From positions 31,813,501 to 31,877,500 of the forward strand of contig NC_079875.1 of assembly GCF_029227915.1 (NCBI RefSeq): DNA of 64,000 bases, in the 5' to 3' direction. This document shows positions 9,939 through 22,200 of the stretch, in pieces. Below the pieces are notes generated by a model. That model saw nothing but the letters and a program-made list of their open reading frames with translations, had not been told where the DNA came from and ran no database searches. The first letter of the stretch is position 1. The number at the start of each line of letters is the position of its first letter. A program made the position numbers and the translations under genes. Origin of the DNA: Hydractinia symbiolongicarpus (Eukaryota > Cnidaria > Hydrozoa > Anthoathecata > Hydractiniidae).

Positions 9939-10680
9939 TCTATATAATAATACACCAGTTCTGTCTGTCTGTTACTTTTGCAAAGTGGATTATATTCTTT
10001 ACAATTTTCTTTAGAAAATTCTATAAAACACAGTTTATAAAATTGTTTTGTAGCTAATTTACCAAACTTTAACGTTAAAATAGTATTGACGTCAAAGGAA
10101 AGTTAATTAAGATTAGTGAAGCCATTACAGTGCACCTAAAACTTTGAGGCCAAATAACTGGGAAACGAGGTGGTGACGTCGATGATTTTTCAAGGCGTAG
10201 GTAACTAGGGAGCACCTAGGACCAATTTGGGTAATTTTCCAAAACCTGGTTTCCCAATCCCTTTCGGAATGGACGGGTTGATGACGTCATCAAAAACCTT
10301 TAAAAACCAATATCTCTGCAACCGTTTGTCAAAAGTTCATGAACCTATACATTTTCTTGATCATCGTTTCAAGGTCTACACGATGAAGGTAACAGGGATA
10401 TGAATTTCTGATCTTTCTTTCGCGTATTAACGGTTCATTGCTGATGTCAGCAAAATTTTTAAACCCTTATATGTCCTTAGTCGTTCGTAGAAAAGATGTG
10501 ATCCTATACATTATTTTGATCAGCGTTTCAACCTCTACACCTTACAGTCAACGAATGAACTAAATTTTGCGGAATTTTTTTTGGATTTGCAATGCCGACC
10601 TCATCAAAACGTCTTAAACAACCAACTTTTTCTATGTCCTATTGCCTAAGTGGATTTTTCCACGGGTATTTATCGACTAG
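9939..10680 (+). mobile_element. Non-autonomous Helitron, plus-strand copy 2 (complete ends)
   Basis: This is the best-preserved copy: 5' TCTATATAATAATACACCAG then TTCTGTCTGTCTGTTACTTTT; 3' GCCTAAGTGGATTTTTCCAC (hairpin GTGGA/TCCAC) then GGGTATTTATCGACTAG. It is 742 bp and colinear with copy 1. CRE-like TGACGTCA occurs near 10,282, and related GACGTC/GATGTC sites occur elsewhere. It has no ORF of note, so it would depend on a Rep/helicase supplied in trans. Confidence 0.88.
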
Positions 10681-10835
10681 TTTATATAATAATATGCCAG
10701 TTCCGTGTCTCTGTGACAGGCAAAGTTGATATGCTTACTTTGCTTAAATGTCGCCGAAAAAATCATTTTTTATTTTTATCACGTGATTATAAAACGCAAC
10801 AAACAAACGCAAACGCAAACTCAACATCAAACTTA
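10681..10835 (+). mobile_element. Helitron 5'-end fragment, plus-strand copy 3
   Basis: It starts TTTATATAATAATATGCCAG directly after the CTAG of copy 2 (TC changed to TT). The next 150 bp (GCAAAGTTGATATGCTTAC, ATGTCGCCGAAAAAA, TCACGTGATTATAAAACGC, CAAACGCAAACGCAAACTC) match the leader of the truncated autonomous copy at 9,194-9,000. The match stops near 10,835; no 3' end was found. Confidence 0.7.
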
Positions 10836-11534
10836 GACATGTGATATGATCTGGCTGTAGTCGGTTGAAATATGAATATTCTACCACATACTCCCCTGGC
10901 AGAATAATCAGCTCAACTGATTTGAGTAAGGTAAAGGCGCTGCGACTCTCACCCTCGTAGAATTTTGACCAAATATTTCCATAGTCCACAACAGAAGTTA
11001 CGTTAACCACATGTCATGGTTAAGTGAGAATAACCATAAGATAAGGAGCTGCTTAAAAATTAAGAAAAAATAATGGTGCGTAAAACGTTCGTGAAAAAAT
11101 TTATTAGAGTTAAGGTATGAGAAATTATAAATTTTGAAAAGAAAAATCAGATTCGTTTCCATCATCGATAGTTGTTCACTCTAGGTTATATGACAAAGTG
11201 AAAGTTATTGATTTCCGTCACGTCAGGCGGAATCTTTAACATCGTCTGATTATATATATAAATGGGGTCAGTGCTGAATGCCTCGAAGTTGATGATATCC
11301 AGGCTACTGGACGTCTTTCGTTCCAGAACGTTTCTTGCTGATGTGACCACCAGTCGTAAAGTTATACTTTGATACAAATAATTTTTAGCGATTGAAAACG
11401 TCGATGTTATGTTTATTTTTAGCTCTGTTTATATACAGTGTACCCAGGTATAAATTAGCTAGAATTATGAGCGAGTAAAACTAGGAGAAACGATGCCACC
11501 AAAACATAGTACCTCAATTTTGATTCAATTTGGT
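10836..11534. other. No gene recognised
   Basis: AT-rich sequence between the last Helitron fragment and the BEL/Pao remnant. Short open frames (for example 11,186-11,377 minus) show no family motif. Confidence 0.5.
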
Positions 11535-12340
11535 TTAATGGCCCAAGCTTTCTTTGGCAGCCGAGACATGTTTGGAAACAACCTGATGTTGCTGCATAAA
11601 TATCGGAAGATGATCCGGAAGTTAAGAAATCTGTGCATGTTAACATGGATACCATCCAGGATGACGTGTTCTCAAGAATTGAAAACCGCTTATCAAGCTG
11701 GAAAAAGCAAAAAGAGTAGTAGTGTATGTTTTTAAATACATCTTTATATTACGATATCGTATTGAGCAAAGAAGACAAGAACAATCATTAAAAGTTGATC
11801 ATCCACATCTTAGTGTCGACATGATGGAACATGCAGCATCTAAAATTATCAGTCTACTGCAAGAAAAATATTTTGCATCAGAAATCGATTCTCTGGGAAG
11901 GAAATTAAATTTAATCTCATCCAGCAGCATATATAAGTTAAACCCATTTGTTGATTCTCATGGAATATTACGTGTCGGTGGAAGGCTAAGAAACGCAAAT
12001 TTTGACGAAAACGTAATTCATCTTATCCTGCTGCCAAAAAATTCGAAGATAACAGAACTAATTGTTCGTTGGTGTCATGAAAAAGTAGTGGAAGAGGAAT
12101 GACCTTAAAGTAACTTCGTGCGAATGTATTTTGGGTAATAGACGCCAACACAGATATTCCAGGCCTTTGACTGTTGAAACACTCAATGAAGAGCAAGGTG
12201 ATAATGCCACCCCCTGGATCATTCTCACGACCTGATCTATATAGTCGCAAACAGTGGAGAAGAGTCCAATACTTAGCGAACGAATTTTGGGACAGATGGA
12301 GAAACTTAGTAAAAATGTAAATTGGAGAATGACTAAAACG
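11535..12340 (+). pseudogene. BEL/Pao retrotransposon pol remnant
   Basis: In shifting plus-strand frames I read FNGPSFLWQPRHVWK, SEDDPEVKKSVHV, SSWKKAKRVVVYVFKYI, then in an open stretch (11,722-12,102) NPFVDSHGILRVGGRLRNA, ILLPKNSKITELIVRWCHEK, and after another shift RGMTLK, RANVFWVI and finally [19 protein letters not shown]. These are in the order of a BEL/Pao Pol: end of RNase H/linker, H2C2 zinc region of integrase, integrase C-terminus. The integrase catalytic core between FWVI and [10 protein letters not shown]-like is deleted. No LTRs were seen, so this is an internal fragment. Confidence 0.75.
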
Positions 12341-12344
12341 CGTA

Positions 12345-15300
12345 AAAGTCAAATATTTTTATTTTCGATACAAAGATAGTGGGGACAATTTTAACTCGAA
12401 AAATAACTTTCTGCGAAAATTATGAGAACAAACCATTTGCGACAATATGCAAAATTAATTCCCTTTGGATTGAATTTGAACTTCAGCGGTTTGTGTCCTC
12501 CACAACAGTTCAGAAAACCGAATTACAAATTATCAAAAGGAACATGGGAACTATTTATGTCATTCTTGCATAACAGTCCCTGCAACTGATTATTACAGTA
12601 TTTTGTACAATATACTTTACTACACTTTTCTGTAAAAATTAACTTTGTTCAGGAAAGCATTACTTTAACATCATCGAAATTGTATCGAGCATAAAATATG
12701 AAAATGATTATTTTGTAATTTTTAACTACAACGTTAAATTTAGATTGGCTATATTTTTTCGCGGGTTTAGTAGCTCGGCTGCTGCCAGCCACAAAGAGAC
12801 CAGTCCAAGGGTTAGGCAGAAGCAAGCTTTTTACTTTATCGCGAGCTAAAGTTTTACAGCTACTTCATAACACCAGCAAAGCATTGTTTTCACATCGTGG
12901 AAATTGTATCAAACGCAAAACAAAAATAATTTTTTTTAGATTTTAAATAATGAATGAAAGGTTAGCTAGTTAATTCAATCTGATATTCTTAAACCATAAC
13001 GGTATAACAGTGTCAAGTTTCGAAGGCTTACTTAAAACGCTAGCACAGCGATAGGTTTATGATTGCCAAAGTGTGACAGTCTATACTTTAATAAGGGATT
13101 TACAGCAGAAAATTGTTTAATTCTATGGGAAGGGGAGGAGAAGGGAGACCTTTTACCAAGTTAAGAACCCATCTAAATCAAATATTTCCACACACGCAGT
13201 TAGCTTATTTTTTAAAGTAAATGCACAAAATTTCGAGGAAATTTTTGTCTCGGTTCGCAGGATGGAATATTTTTCACCGGTTGTTGACGAATTTGCTAAT
13301 TTTAACAGTCCTTTAGTCTCTTTTGTTAACGCCGATTTGTAGATAATATAAATTATGACTGTTTTCCACTTTTTTTAAAGAATTCTTAGTTACCTATTTA
13401 GTCCAAGCATGAAACGTGCGCTTGTTCTGTTGCTTAATTTTTCATTAGATCGCGCAGGATAAAAAGAACTGATTTCTGTCGCACATAGTACAGTAGATTT
13501 AGCTGGAGTAACTGAGACTAAATTATCTAGTCAACCCTAAGTATTCTTTGAATTTCACAATTTGGGTTAAGCCTCCACTCTTTTTAACTTCAAAGGGAAT
13601 TTTTCTAAAAATGTGTAGAGCGTGTATAAATAAAAATTGTCACTTCATACACCGTAGTCTTTTCTACAATTTCGCGCCATTTTGTATATTAAGTTACGGT
13701 TAATAATTAATTTTAGAATAAAAAGTTGTGAGCAAATTTTCTTGGTTCATTAATTTTAAATAATTGAAAGTTTTATTCCGTCATTATTTGATACACTTTA
13801 TTAACTTTATATGCGTGCAGAGATTAGCGATCAATCTCTGTGCAATCAATTTCATTTAGAAGGCGGTAACAGTTGTACAGTGCACCATTTTAACACTGAG
13901 TAAAACTGATCGTATTTATTTGGAAGAGCATAAGTAAGGAAGCTGAAAAATTTAAAGAAATAAGTACAAACGTAAGCAACAACAAGCACATTTCTTCCAA
14001 AAACAAAGCAATTGACATTTAATGTTAATTTCATGTGATGTTGCACATTGCACGAATTTTTAGCCGCTGAGTTTAAAACTGAAGTATTTCAACAGTTCTA
14101 TTTTCTGAAAACCGTTAAAGAAAGTACATCGAGCCTCATCTAAAACTTAGATGTTGTTATCAGAACGGTTGAAAATATATTTGCGCGATTTTTTATGATG
14201 AACACTTCACAAACAAGTAGATTTCTTCGAAAAAACAAAGCTATTGATCACGTTTAAGTTTTTTGACATTAAATTAGACGCTCGCAAGGTAAACGGCTAA
14301 CAAATCCTTGGGAAAAGGTTCAATCCGAGCAACAATATCGAGCTTAAAAAATCACGACGAGGTTATCTAGGACGGCGATTGTGTGACTTTTCCGTTAGTT
14401 TGCATGCTCTTGCTGTGCTTTCTCTTTCGTTGTGTTTCTTCTTACCCTAAGTATCCAGTACTCTCGAGGGACGGTGCAGAGTACATTTGTTCCTTAAAAA
14501 CAATAGTCCGCGTTTCGAAAAAATATTTTCCCGTTTAAATGTGACAAAAGTAGAAATAAATAATATTAAGTAACATTAAGAGTTTCTAACAAATTTCGCA
14601 TAACTTGGAGATATAGTTCCAGCAATTTAACGCCCATTGTACGGCTATTGGTGTTGCTGAAGACTTATATCCATGCTGAAGATAAGAGAAGTTTTACGTT
14701 GTTATGCTGCTTAACAGATTCAGCGTTTACCGAAGTTGCACGTTTTTCAACAGCTACCCCAAGGGTAACTTTAGCTCAAGTTGCGATCACTCGGTTTAGT
14801 GGCGAAGATTACCGTGGGACTTTGCCAAAGCTATAAATATTAATGTGTTTGTCAATGAACTGACTACAAAGGCGAAAGATTTGTAATTAACAGGAAATAA
14901 ATCTTTAGAAACATTACCGGCATTTTTAGTTATCAACCGTCAACGTGTGCAGCTGGAAGATTTAAAACGAAAAACGAAGTAAGAATGGAATTCTTAAAGA
15001 GAAGCCTGTACTCAATCGTATGATTACATCTGCGCCTTTATATTTATTTAATTAATTTATTAGCAAGGGAATTGTCAATAACTTTATAAACTTGTTTAAA
15101 CAGAAAATTTTTGTAATGATGTGATCATGGCTCTTGAAGAATAAGAAATATAAGAATAAAATAAGAATAAAATGGAATATGTTAAGAAAATAATGTTGTT
15201 ATTTTTTCTCAATGTTTGTTACATAAGAATCGACAAGTTAAAAAATGATGCAACGTGTTCGAGAGAGACTCGATGTCCCAAATCGTGAAGAAAAAGGCTG

Positions 15301-15770
15301 GACATTCAGAAAATCATTTAATTAAATTTAACACACATGTAATGAGAAAGGACATAATTTCTAAATATTACACGTGTATACTAACCTTTACTTTTTCGAT
15401 GGTCAATCGATGGTTTAAATACAGAAGTGAACATGCAACCTGCACAACGAACATTGTTATCACTAAAAATCGCCCACTAACCCGTCGAAATTTTATATGA
15501 AAGATAATCACAATTTGTTTCTCATGACTCGTGAATCCTTTGACACGTCAAAACCGCTGTTACACGACGCTAAGAAATCCGTCACCGGCATTAATGGTTC
15601 TTCATCTCTAATTCGCTTTGCTTAAACGAAATTAACCTTATTTATTTTCCCGTAGCCAGACCTGACAGAATAAAAACAAGTTGTTTGAGAAGAGGAGTTG
15701 TCTTAGCTTGTACTTAAAAGTAGGGGTTATTGGTCGTATTACTTATCGTATTAAAACCTTCTAACTTAGA
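12345..15770. other. AT-rich unique DNA, no gene recognised
   Basis: No open frame shows a family motif. Weak internal duplications are visible: 'gaaattgtatc' blocks near 12,680 and 12,900, and 'tttcttc.aaaaacaaagc.attga' near 13,995 and 14,225. Low-complexity A/T runs occur throughout. The end may include decayed flank of the DIRS-type element that follows. Confidence 0.5.
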
Positions 15771-15772
15771 AA

Positions 15773-16482
15773 CTAAGAATTTAGAGTAACTGCTCTGAAA
15801 ATAAATTCCTCCGAACTCTCGTCCTTTAACTTTGTAAGTTCTAAGTACACTTTTAGATTTTTGACTGGACATAATTCGTTTCCAGTCTTAATAATAAAAA
15901 TCCAATTTCCTTCTCTGTAAACGTCGGTTTTGCATTTTTCTATGAACAGTTTCATGTCAGGTTCACAAATTGATATATCACAACGTCTAAGACTGGCTAT
16001 ATCGGAAAATCACATAAATCCTGCATAGCCAATTAAGCATATTGCTAATGTCCTCATATTGTAAATGTTTTTTCTCTGCGAAAGTTTTGTGTGCAATAAA
16101 TAAATGTTCAAATGTAATATGTTGTTTTCTATTTTTCTTGGTCGAAAGAATTCGTTTAGAAGCCTCAAGCATTTCAGTAACAATAGGATTTTCACATGGA
16201 TTTTTGTATCCTCCGAGAAGATGAAAAAACTTTATAGCATAATAAGCACCTTCGATTTTTGACAAAGACCAACCGGACTGAACTCCGCTTAAATATAAAC
16301 AACGCAATAGTGGCTGGTTTGGCTGGCGTAATTGACACTTTAAAAGAATTACACCAGCGTTCCCAAATGTTGAACGACGATTGATATTTCCTCAGGGTAT
16401 TTTCCTCTCTACAAAATGACATATATGTTGGCAGCTCAGTAGCCAAATGTTGTAAAGATTCATTCTCAATTTCAATTTTCAA
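15773..16482 (-). pseudogene. DIRS tyrosine recombinase, N-terminal and early catalytic parts
   Basis: The N-terminal core-binding region reads ENTLRKYQSSFNIWERWC and, after a frameshift near 16,300, SGWSLSKIEGAYYAIKFFH. The catalytic domain begins GYAGFM-stop-FSDIASLRRCDI and continues MKLFIEKCKTDVYREGNW and SSEEFIFRAVT. In relatives the position of that stop is the first catalytic Arg (GFLRF-like). Here the codon is TGA, one C-to-T step from CGA. The second-half catalytic residues (HxxR, Tyr) were not found. A gap of about 150 bp with a GTCCCAG.GGAC duplication separates it from the RNase H region. Confidence 0.75.
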
Positions 16483-16635
16483 GTGTTTTGTGATAAAGTC
16501 TGAAAGGGAGAAAGTTATGACAATTTGATTCTACTTGAACTTTCAGAGTATAGTATTGTGCTCTTAATCAAAGTCCCAGTGGACCAGTACTCATACCCTG
16601 TGGTCCCAGCGGACGCATTTTGCCCTGTGGCATTT

Positions 16636-17510
16636 TTAGCTGAAATCTAAATTGACAGCTAGTATTGGCGAAACGAATTTCTCGCTGCCAATGAAACACT
16701 TCTTATTTTTTCCCTGTGTTACACATACTTTTGGGTCACCAAAAACCTTTCTGTCTGTGTTTGCGGTTTTGTTTTCTGAAAACAGGAGCGGCCAGAAATA
16801 AGCAGAAGGCCAATAAGGTATCACAATTACGCCTTTACATTTCGAAGTTTCCATGTGTTTTAACACTTTTCCTACAAGACTTGTTGGAGGTACTATGTAG
16901 TTGTTTTCGCCTTTCCAATCGTAATTTAGCGCATTTACTCCTTATGTATTGGGACAATAAAATTTTGAATAAAACCGACATATCTTTTTGTTGTCGTTGT
17001 CAGCAAATCTGTCAACAGTAAAAGGACCCCACAGTTGGTTCAAATTATTATAAAGCTCTTCTTTTACTTGCCAGTCATCGTGATCTATCATACAACTAAG
17101 AGTGTCAGCAAATCTTAAATGTTCCCTTGGAACCCAGTTTACCGTTAGGTCAACTCAATTTTTCCTACATATATAAAATATATTTTCAGCAATAATTTGA
17201 AGATCATTTTTTCGGCTTCCCACGTTTACAATTTTTGACACTGCAAAATTATCCGTTTTCCATAGGATTTTCTGTTTTATCAAAATGCTTTTTAAAGACT
17301 CCAGTGAGTATTCTATAGTTTTTAATTCCCTCCAAGCGGAGCTTTTTTCTTGTTCTTCTTGCAGAAACTGTCTAAATGCAATTCCCTGTTGATTTTCATG
17401 CATCGCATGCGCTGCCATCCCAGTGGAGCTAGCATCGGAATTTACAACAATCGTTTTTGTAGAATTATCGTACAGTTTGCTTATGTTATATTTTGACAGA
17501 TTTTAACTGC
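16636..17510 (-). pseudogene. DIRS RNase H and following conserved region
   Basis: VVNSDASSTGMAAHAM (first Asp), SSAWRELKTIEYSLES (Glu) and WKTDNFAVSKIVNVG (second Asp) mark RNase H, which removes the RNA strand. After a TGA (near 17,153) the same frame continues WVPREHLRFADTLS, DDWQVKEELYNNL, WGPFTVDRFAD, a TAA, GVNALNYDWKGENNY and WPSAYFWPLLF, the segment that follows RNase H in DIRS Pol. It is damaged only by the two stops. Confidence 0.8.
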
Positions 17511-18505
17511 TGTTTAGGATCCCACACTGATTTTTCTGCATTTTCCACAAAACCCGACAGTTGTAAAGTTTTTTGAACAAACAGGGCATCTTGTTTTGCT
17601 TTTTTATAATTTTTATCAGTGCCAAAACCATCGTCAATAAATATCGCAATTTTGATCATATTTTCTCTACAATATCTTATAAAAACTCTCATTGTTTTTG
17701 TACAAATAAACGGGGCCGGAGAAAGCCCAAACGGTAATACTGTAAAAACAAAGTATCTTTCCTTTCCACCTATGACCCATGAAAACCCCAAGAAATTCTG
17801 ATGTTCTTCTGAAATATCAATGTGATGGTAGCCCTGCTTTATATCGAACTTAAACATGTACCCTTGTGCAGTTAGAAATTCCCTTACCACCTTCCAATCC
17901 TCAAACTTAACTTTTTCTTTGTAAATGTGCTGGTTTAAATACCTTAAATCGAGAATTAGTCTACTTTTTCCTCCTTTGGTACTGACTGAAAGGGGATTTA
18001 CAACATGTGGTGCAGAAGACACTACCTTAATTAGACCTGTATCAAGAAGCTCTTGTACCGCTTCATTGACGAATTCCAAACTTGTTATAGCAGATTGATT
18101 ATTAGAAAAAGTTTGTTTTTGTGGTGCCGTGAAAAAGGGAATAGTATAGCCTTCCTTGATAATTTTGAGAATAGTCGTATTACAGCTGATGGTTTGCCAA
18201 TATTTTAAGTTTTTCTTGAGCCTACCCTTAACTCTAGTTCCAGCCGTCTTTTTATATACACAAAATTCGTACGTTTCCTCATCTCTTACATTGTTATCAA
18301 AATTTAAACACTTATCTATTGTCTTTTTTTTAGACTTGCTTATGGCCGATAACGTTTGGGCAGTCTTTTCTCCAGTGTCCAGTCTTGCCACAACCGAAGC
18401 ACATTGATCTTGCACTTTGGAATCTGTACGCTGATTGGGAAAAACATGATGTGTTATGGTTGCCGATACTCCCAGACGGTTGAGATGGTTCTCTTGAAAA
18501 TGCAA
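17486..18505 (-). pseudogene. DIRS reverse transcriptase
   Basis: A long open frame of 339 residues; the useful part begins after the Gag overlap. Motifs: NPLSVSTKGGKSRLILDLRY, LNQHIYKEKVKFEDW, MFKFDIKQGYHHIDI (first Asp), FTVLPFGLSPAPFICTKTMR and FIDDGFG (catalytic Asp pair), followed by WDPKQQL. The catalytic core is intact in this open frame. After WDPKQQL the thumb/connection region usual in DIRS is missing (I estimate well over 100 residues) and the frame ends. Confidence 0.85.
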
Positions 18506-19112
18506 ATCTTTGTGATTGGAAATGGTTTGGCATAGGTGGCGACGAGGACATTAGTTGGGTGTGCATAGGGCTGAAACGTGGAGGGTAGAAGGACTTTGGC
18601 TTTACCTTTGCTTTCTTTTTTTGCCAGTGCTTTTGACTCAGCCGATTTTATCCGTTTTTCGTCATCTGAATCTCTTGCTGATTCATCAGATAAGTACTCT
18701 TTTACAGTGGCCCATCCTGCTGGTGATCTATCCGCCATTTTTATTAGCTTGTTTTGCTTCGTGATTTCGAGTTTTATTCCTGCTAAATGTTTTGTTGATC
18801 TTGATACAGAACCTTCTTTGATAAGGTCGATAACATCTTCCAAATCTTCCGCTAATTTTTGGTTAAATTCGAATTGGATTTGATTACCTTTAAACTTAAA
18901 TTGTTTCGACGATTCTGGTTTAGCTGAAATCTTCATGTTGTTCGGTATACTGTGTTGTTGCAGTTTTGTTTCGAATTATTGTTTCTGTTCAATAAACGTT
19001 TTGTCCAGGTAGCTTCTGATTAGGTCAAATTGTTCCATTCCGTTTACGTTTGTGGGGCAGATTGGCTGTTGATAACAGGTTCTTCCATGTTATTATTAGA
19101 AGTTTCGTCCAT
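18330..19112 (-). pseudogene. DIRS Gag with CCHC zinc knuckle
   Basis: The likely start is the ATG at 19,112 (MDETSNNNMEEP). A frameshift leads into NGMEQFDLIRSYLDKTFIEQ, one TAA, then ETKLQQHSIPNN and the long open stretch from 18,936 (KFKGNQIQFEFNQKLAEDLE). Near 18,566 the frame shifts again and continues to CFGCGKTGHWRKDC, a CCHC knuckle that would bind nucleic acid. It is broken in at least three places. DIRS Gag proteins commonly carry such a knuckle before the RT. Confidence 0.75.
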
Positions 19113-19250
19113 TTTTAATGCAATTGCGTGACCTAGAATACTTGAAAGCTAATCGACGTGTGATTGAATTTTCTGAAAATCCGCCCTTTTGCTTAAAATC
19201 ACGTGACAACGTGATACCGAGGTTATTACTGTAAGGCCTGCTGAAAATAA

Positions 19251-22200
19251 GTTCTATTATAGCCCTAAAATTGATAAACGACGCATTTCAAAGTGACGAG
19301 CGTCATGTATTTGCGATTTTCGTATTGATACAAGATAATTGTACTTCAGGGTCAACAATGTCTCAGGTTCTTACATTTTAGCCGTGGAATTGATAAACGA
19401 GGCATTTAAAAGAGCAGAGTGTCTTATATATTCGCGATTTTTCGTATTGATACAAGAAAATTGTATTCTAGGGTCAACAATGTCTCAGGTTTTTATATTT
19501 TAGACGTGGAATTGATAAATGAGGCATTTTAAAGAGATGAATGTCGCATATATTTGCGATTTTTCGTATTGATACAAGCTAATTGTCATTTAGGATTGAC
19601 AACCTCGTCTCAGGTTCTTATATCTTAGCCGTGGAATTGATAAACGAGGCATTTGAAAGAGACGAGTGTCTCATATATTTTAGATTTTTCGTATTGATAC
19701 AAGATAATTGTCATTTAGGGACGACAACCTCGTCTCAGGCTCTATATTTCTTAGCCGTAAAATTGATAAACGACGCATTTCAAAGTAACGAGTGTCATGT
19801 ATTTGCAATTTTAGTATTGATCAAAGATAATTGTACTTTAGAGTCAACAACCTTGTCTCAGGTTCTATATATTTTAGCCGTAAAAATGATAAACGAGACA
19901 TTTAAAAATGACGAGTGCCTCATATATTTGCGATTTTTGTATTGATACAGGAGAATTGACATTTAGGGTCAATAAAATCGTCTCAGTTTCCATATATTTT
20001 GGCAGTAAAATTGATAAAACGAGGCATTTAAAAGAGACGATTGTTATATACTTGCGATTTTTCGTATTGATACAGGATAATTGTAATTTAGGTCAACAAC
20101 TTCGTCTCAAGTTCTATATATTTTAGCCGTACATATGATAAACGAGGCATTAAAAACAGCAGACAAGTGTTATATATTTGCCATATTTCGTATTGATACA
20201 AGATAATTGTCATTTAGGGACGACAGCCTTGTCTCAGGTTCTAAATATTTTAGCCGTAAAATTGATGTAACGAGGCATTTAAAATCGACGATGACTCATA
20301 TATTTGCGATTTTTCGTGTTGATACCAGATACTTGTCATTCAGGGTTAACAAACTCGTCTCAAGTTCTATATATTTTAGCCATAAAATTGATAAACGAGG
20401 CATTCAAAATTGAGAAGTGTCTCATATATTTGCGATTTTTCGTATTGAAACAAGATAATTGTCATTTATGGACGACAACCTTGTTTCAGGTTCTATGTAC
20501 TTTTGCCGTAAAATTGATAAACGAGGCATTCAAAAGAGACAAGTGTTATTTGCGATTTTTCGTATTGATACAAGATAATTGTCATTTAGGGTCAGCAACC
20601 TTGTCTCAGGTTCTAAATATTTTGGCTGTAAAATTGTTATAACGAGGCATTTGAAATTGACAAGTGTCTCATATATTTGCGATTTTTCGTATTGACACAG
20701 GATAGCTGTACTTTAGGGTCAACAATTTCGTTTCATTGATAAACGACGCATTTCAAAATAACGAGTGTCATGTATTTGCAATTTTAGTATTGATGCAAGA
20801 TAATTGTACTTTAGAGTCAACAACCTTGTCTCAGGTTCTCTATATTTTAGCCGTAAAATTGATATAACGAGGCATTTAAAATTGACGAGTGTCTCATATA
20901 TTTGCGATTTGTCGAAATGACACAGGATAGCTGCACTTAATTTTCGGGTTCTTATATTTTAGTCCTAAAATTGATAAACAAGGCATTTAAAAGAGACGAG
21001 TGTTACATATTTGCGATTTTTCATATTAATACAAGATAATTGTCATTTAGAGTTAACAACCTTGTCTCAGGTTCTATGTACTTTAGACGTAAAAATGATA
21101 AACGAGGCTTTTAAAATTGACGAGTGTCTCATATATTTGCGATTTTTCGGATTGATACAAGATAATTGTCATTTAGGGGCAACAACCTCGTCTCAGGTTC
21201 TATATATTTTAGCCGTTAAAATGATAAACAAGGCATTTAAAAGAGACGAATGTTAAATATATTTGCGATTTTTCGTTTTGATACAAGATAATTGTCACAT
21301 AGGGTTAACAACCTCGTCTCAGGTTCTATATAATTTTGCTATAAAATTGATAATGGAGGCATTTAAAAGAGACGAGCGTCTCATATGTTTGCGACTTTTT
21401 GTATTAATACAGGATAGCTGTACTTTAGAGTCAACAATTTCGTTTCGGGTTCTTATATTTTAGTCCTAAAATTCTAACGAGACATTTCAAAGTAACGAGT
21501 GTCATGTATTTGCGATTTTAGTATTGATACAAGATAATTGTACAATAGAGTCAACAACCTTGTCTCAGGTTCTATATATTTTAGCCCTTAAATTGATAAA
21601 CCAGGCATTTAAAAGCGGCGATGTCTCATATATTTGCTATTTTTCGAATTGACACAGGATAGCTGTACTTCAGAGACAATAATTTCGTTTCGGGTTCTTA
21701 TATTTTAGTCCTAAAATTGATAAACGAGGCATCTAATAGAGACGAGTGTTTTATATTTGCGATTTTAGTATTGATACAAGATAATTGTACTTTAGAGTCA
21801 ACAACCTTGTCTTAGGTTCTATATATTTTAGCCGTAAAATTGATAATCAAGGCATTTAAAAGAGACCAGTATCAACCACCTCGTCTCAGGTTCTATATAT
21901 TTTAGCCGTAAAATTGATAAACGAGGCATTTAAAATTGACAAGTGTCTCATATATTTGCGATTTTTCGATTTGAAACAGGATAGCTGTATTTTAGCGTCA
22001 ACAATTTCGTTTCGGGTTCTTATATTTTAGTCCTAAAATTGATAAACGAGGCATTTAAAAGAGACGAGTGTTACATATTTACGATTTTTCATGTTGATAC
22101 AAGATAATTGTAATTTAGGTCAACAAAATCGTCTCAGTTTCCATATATTTGGTAATTTAGGTCAACAACTTCGTCTCAAGTTCTATATACTTTAGCCGTA

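Larger units (their letters stand above)
15773..19112 (-). mobile_element. Degenerate DIRS-type (tyrosine recombinase) retrotransposon
   Basis: On the minus strand the order is Gag with a CCHC knuckle, RT, RNase H plus the conserved region after it, and a tyrosine recombinase. That order (RT-RH followed by a tyrosine recombinase instead of an integrase) defines the DIRS group. At least two frameshifts, several stops and a large deletion between RT and RNase H inactivate it. The recombinase C-terminus with its HxxR and catalytic Tyr was not found, so the 3' end is lost or decayed. Terminal repeats were not identified. About 140 bp separate the Gag start from the satellite. Confidence 0.85.
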
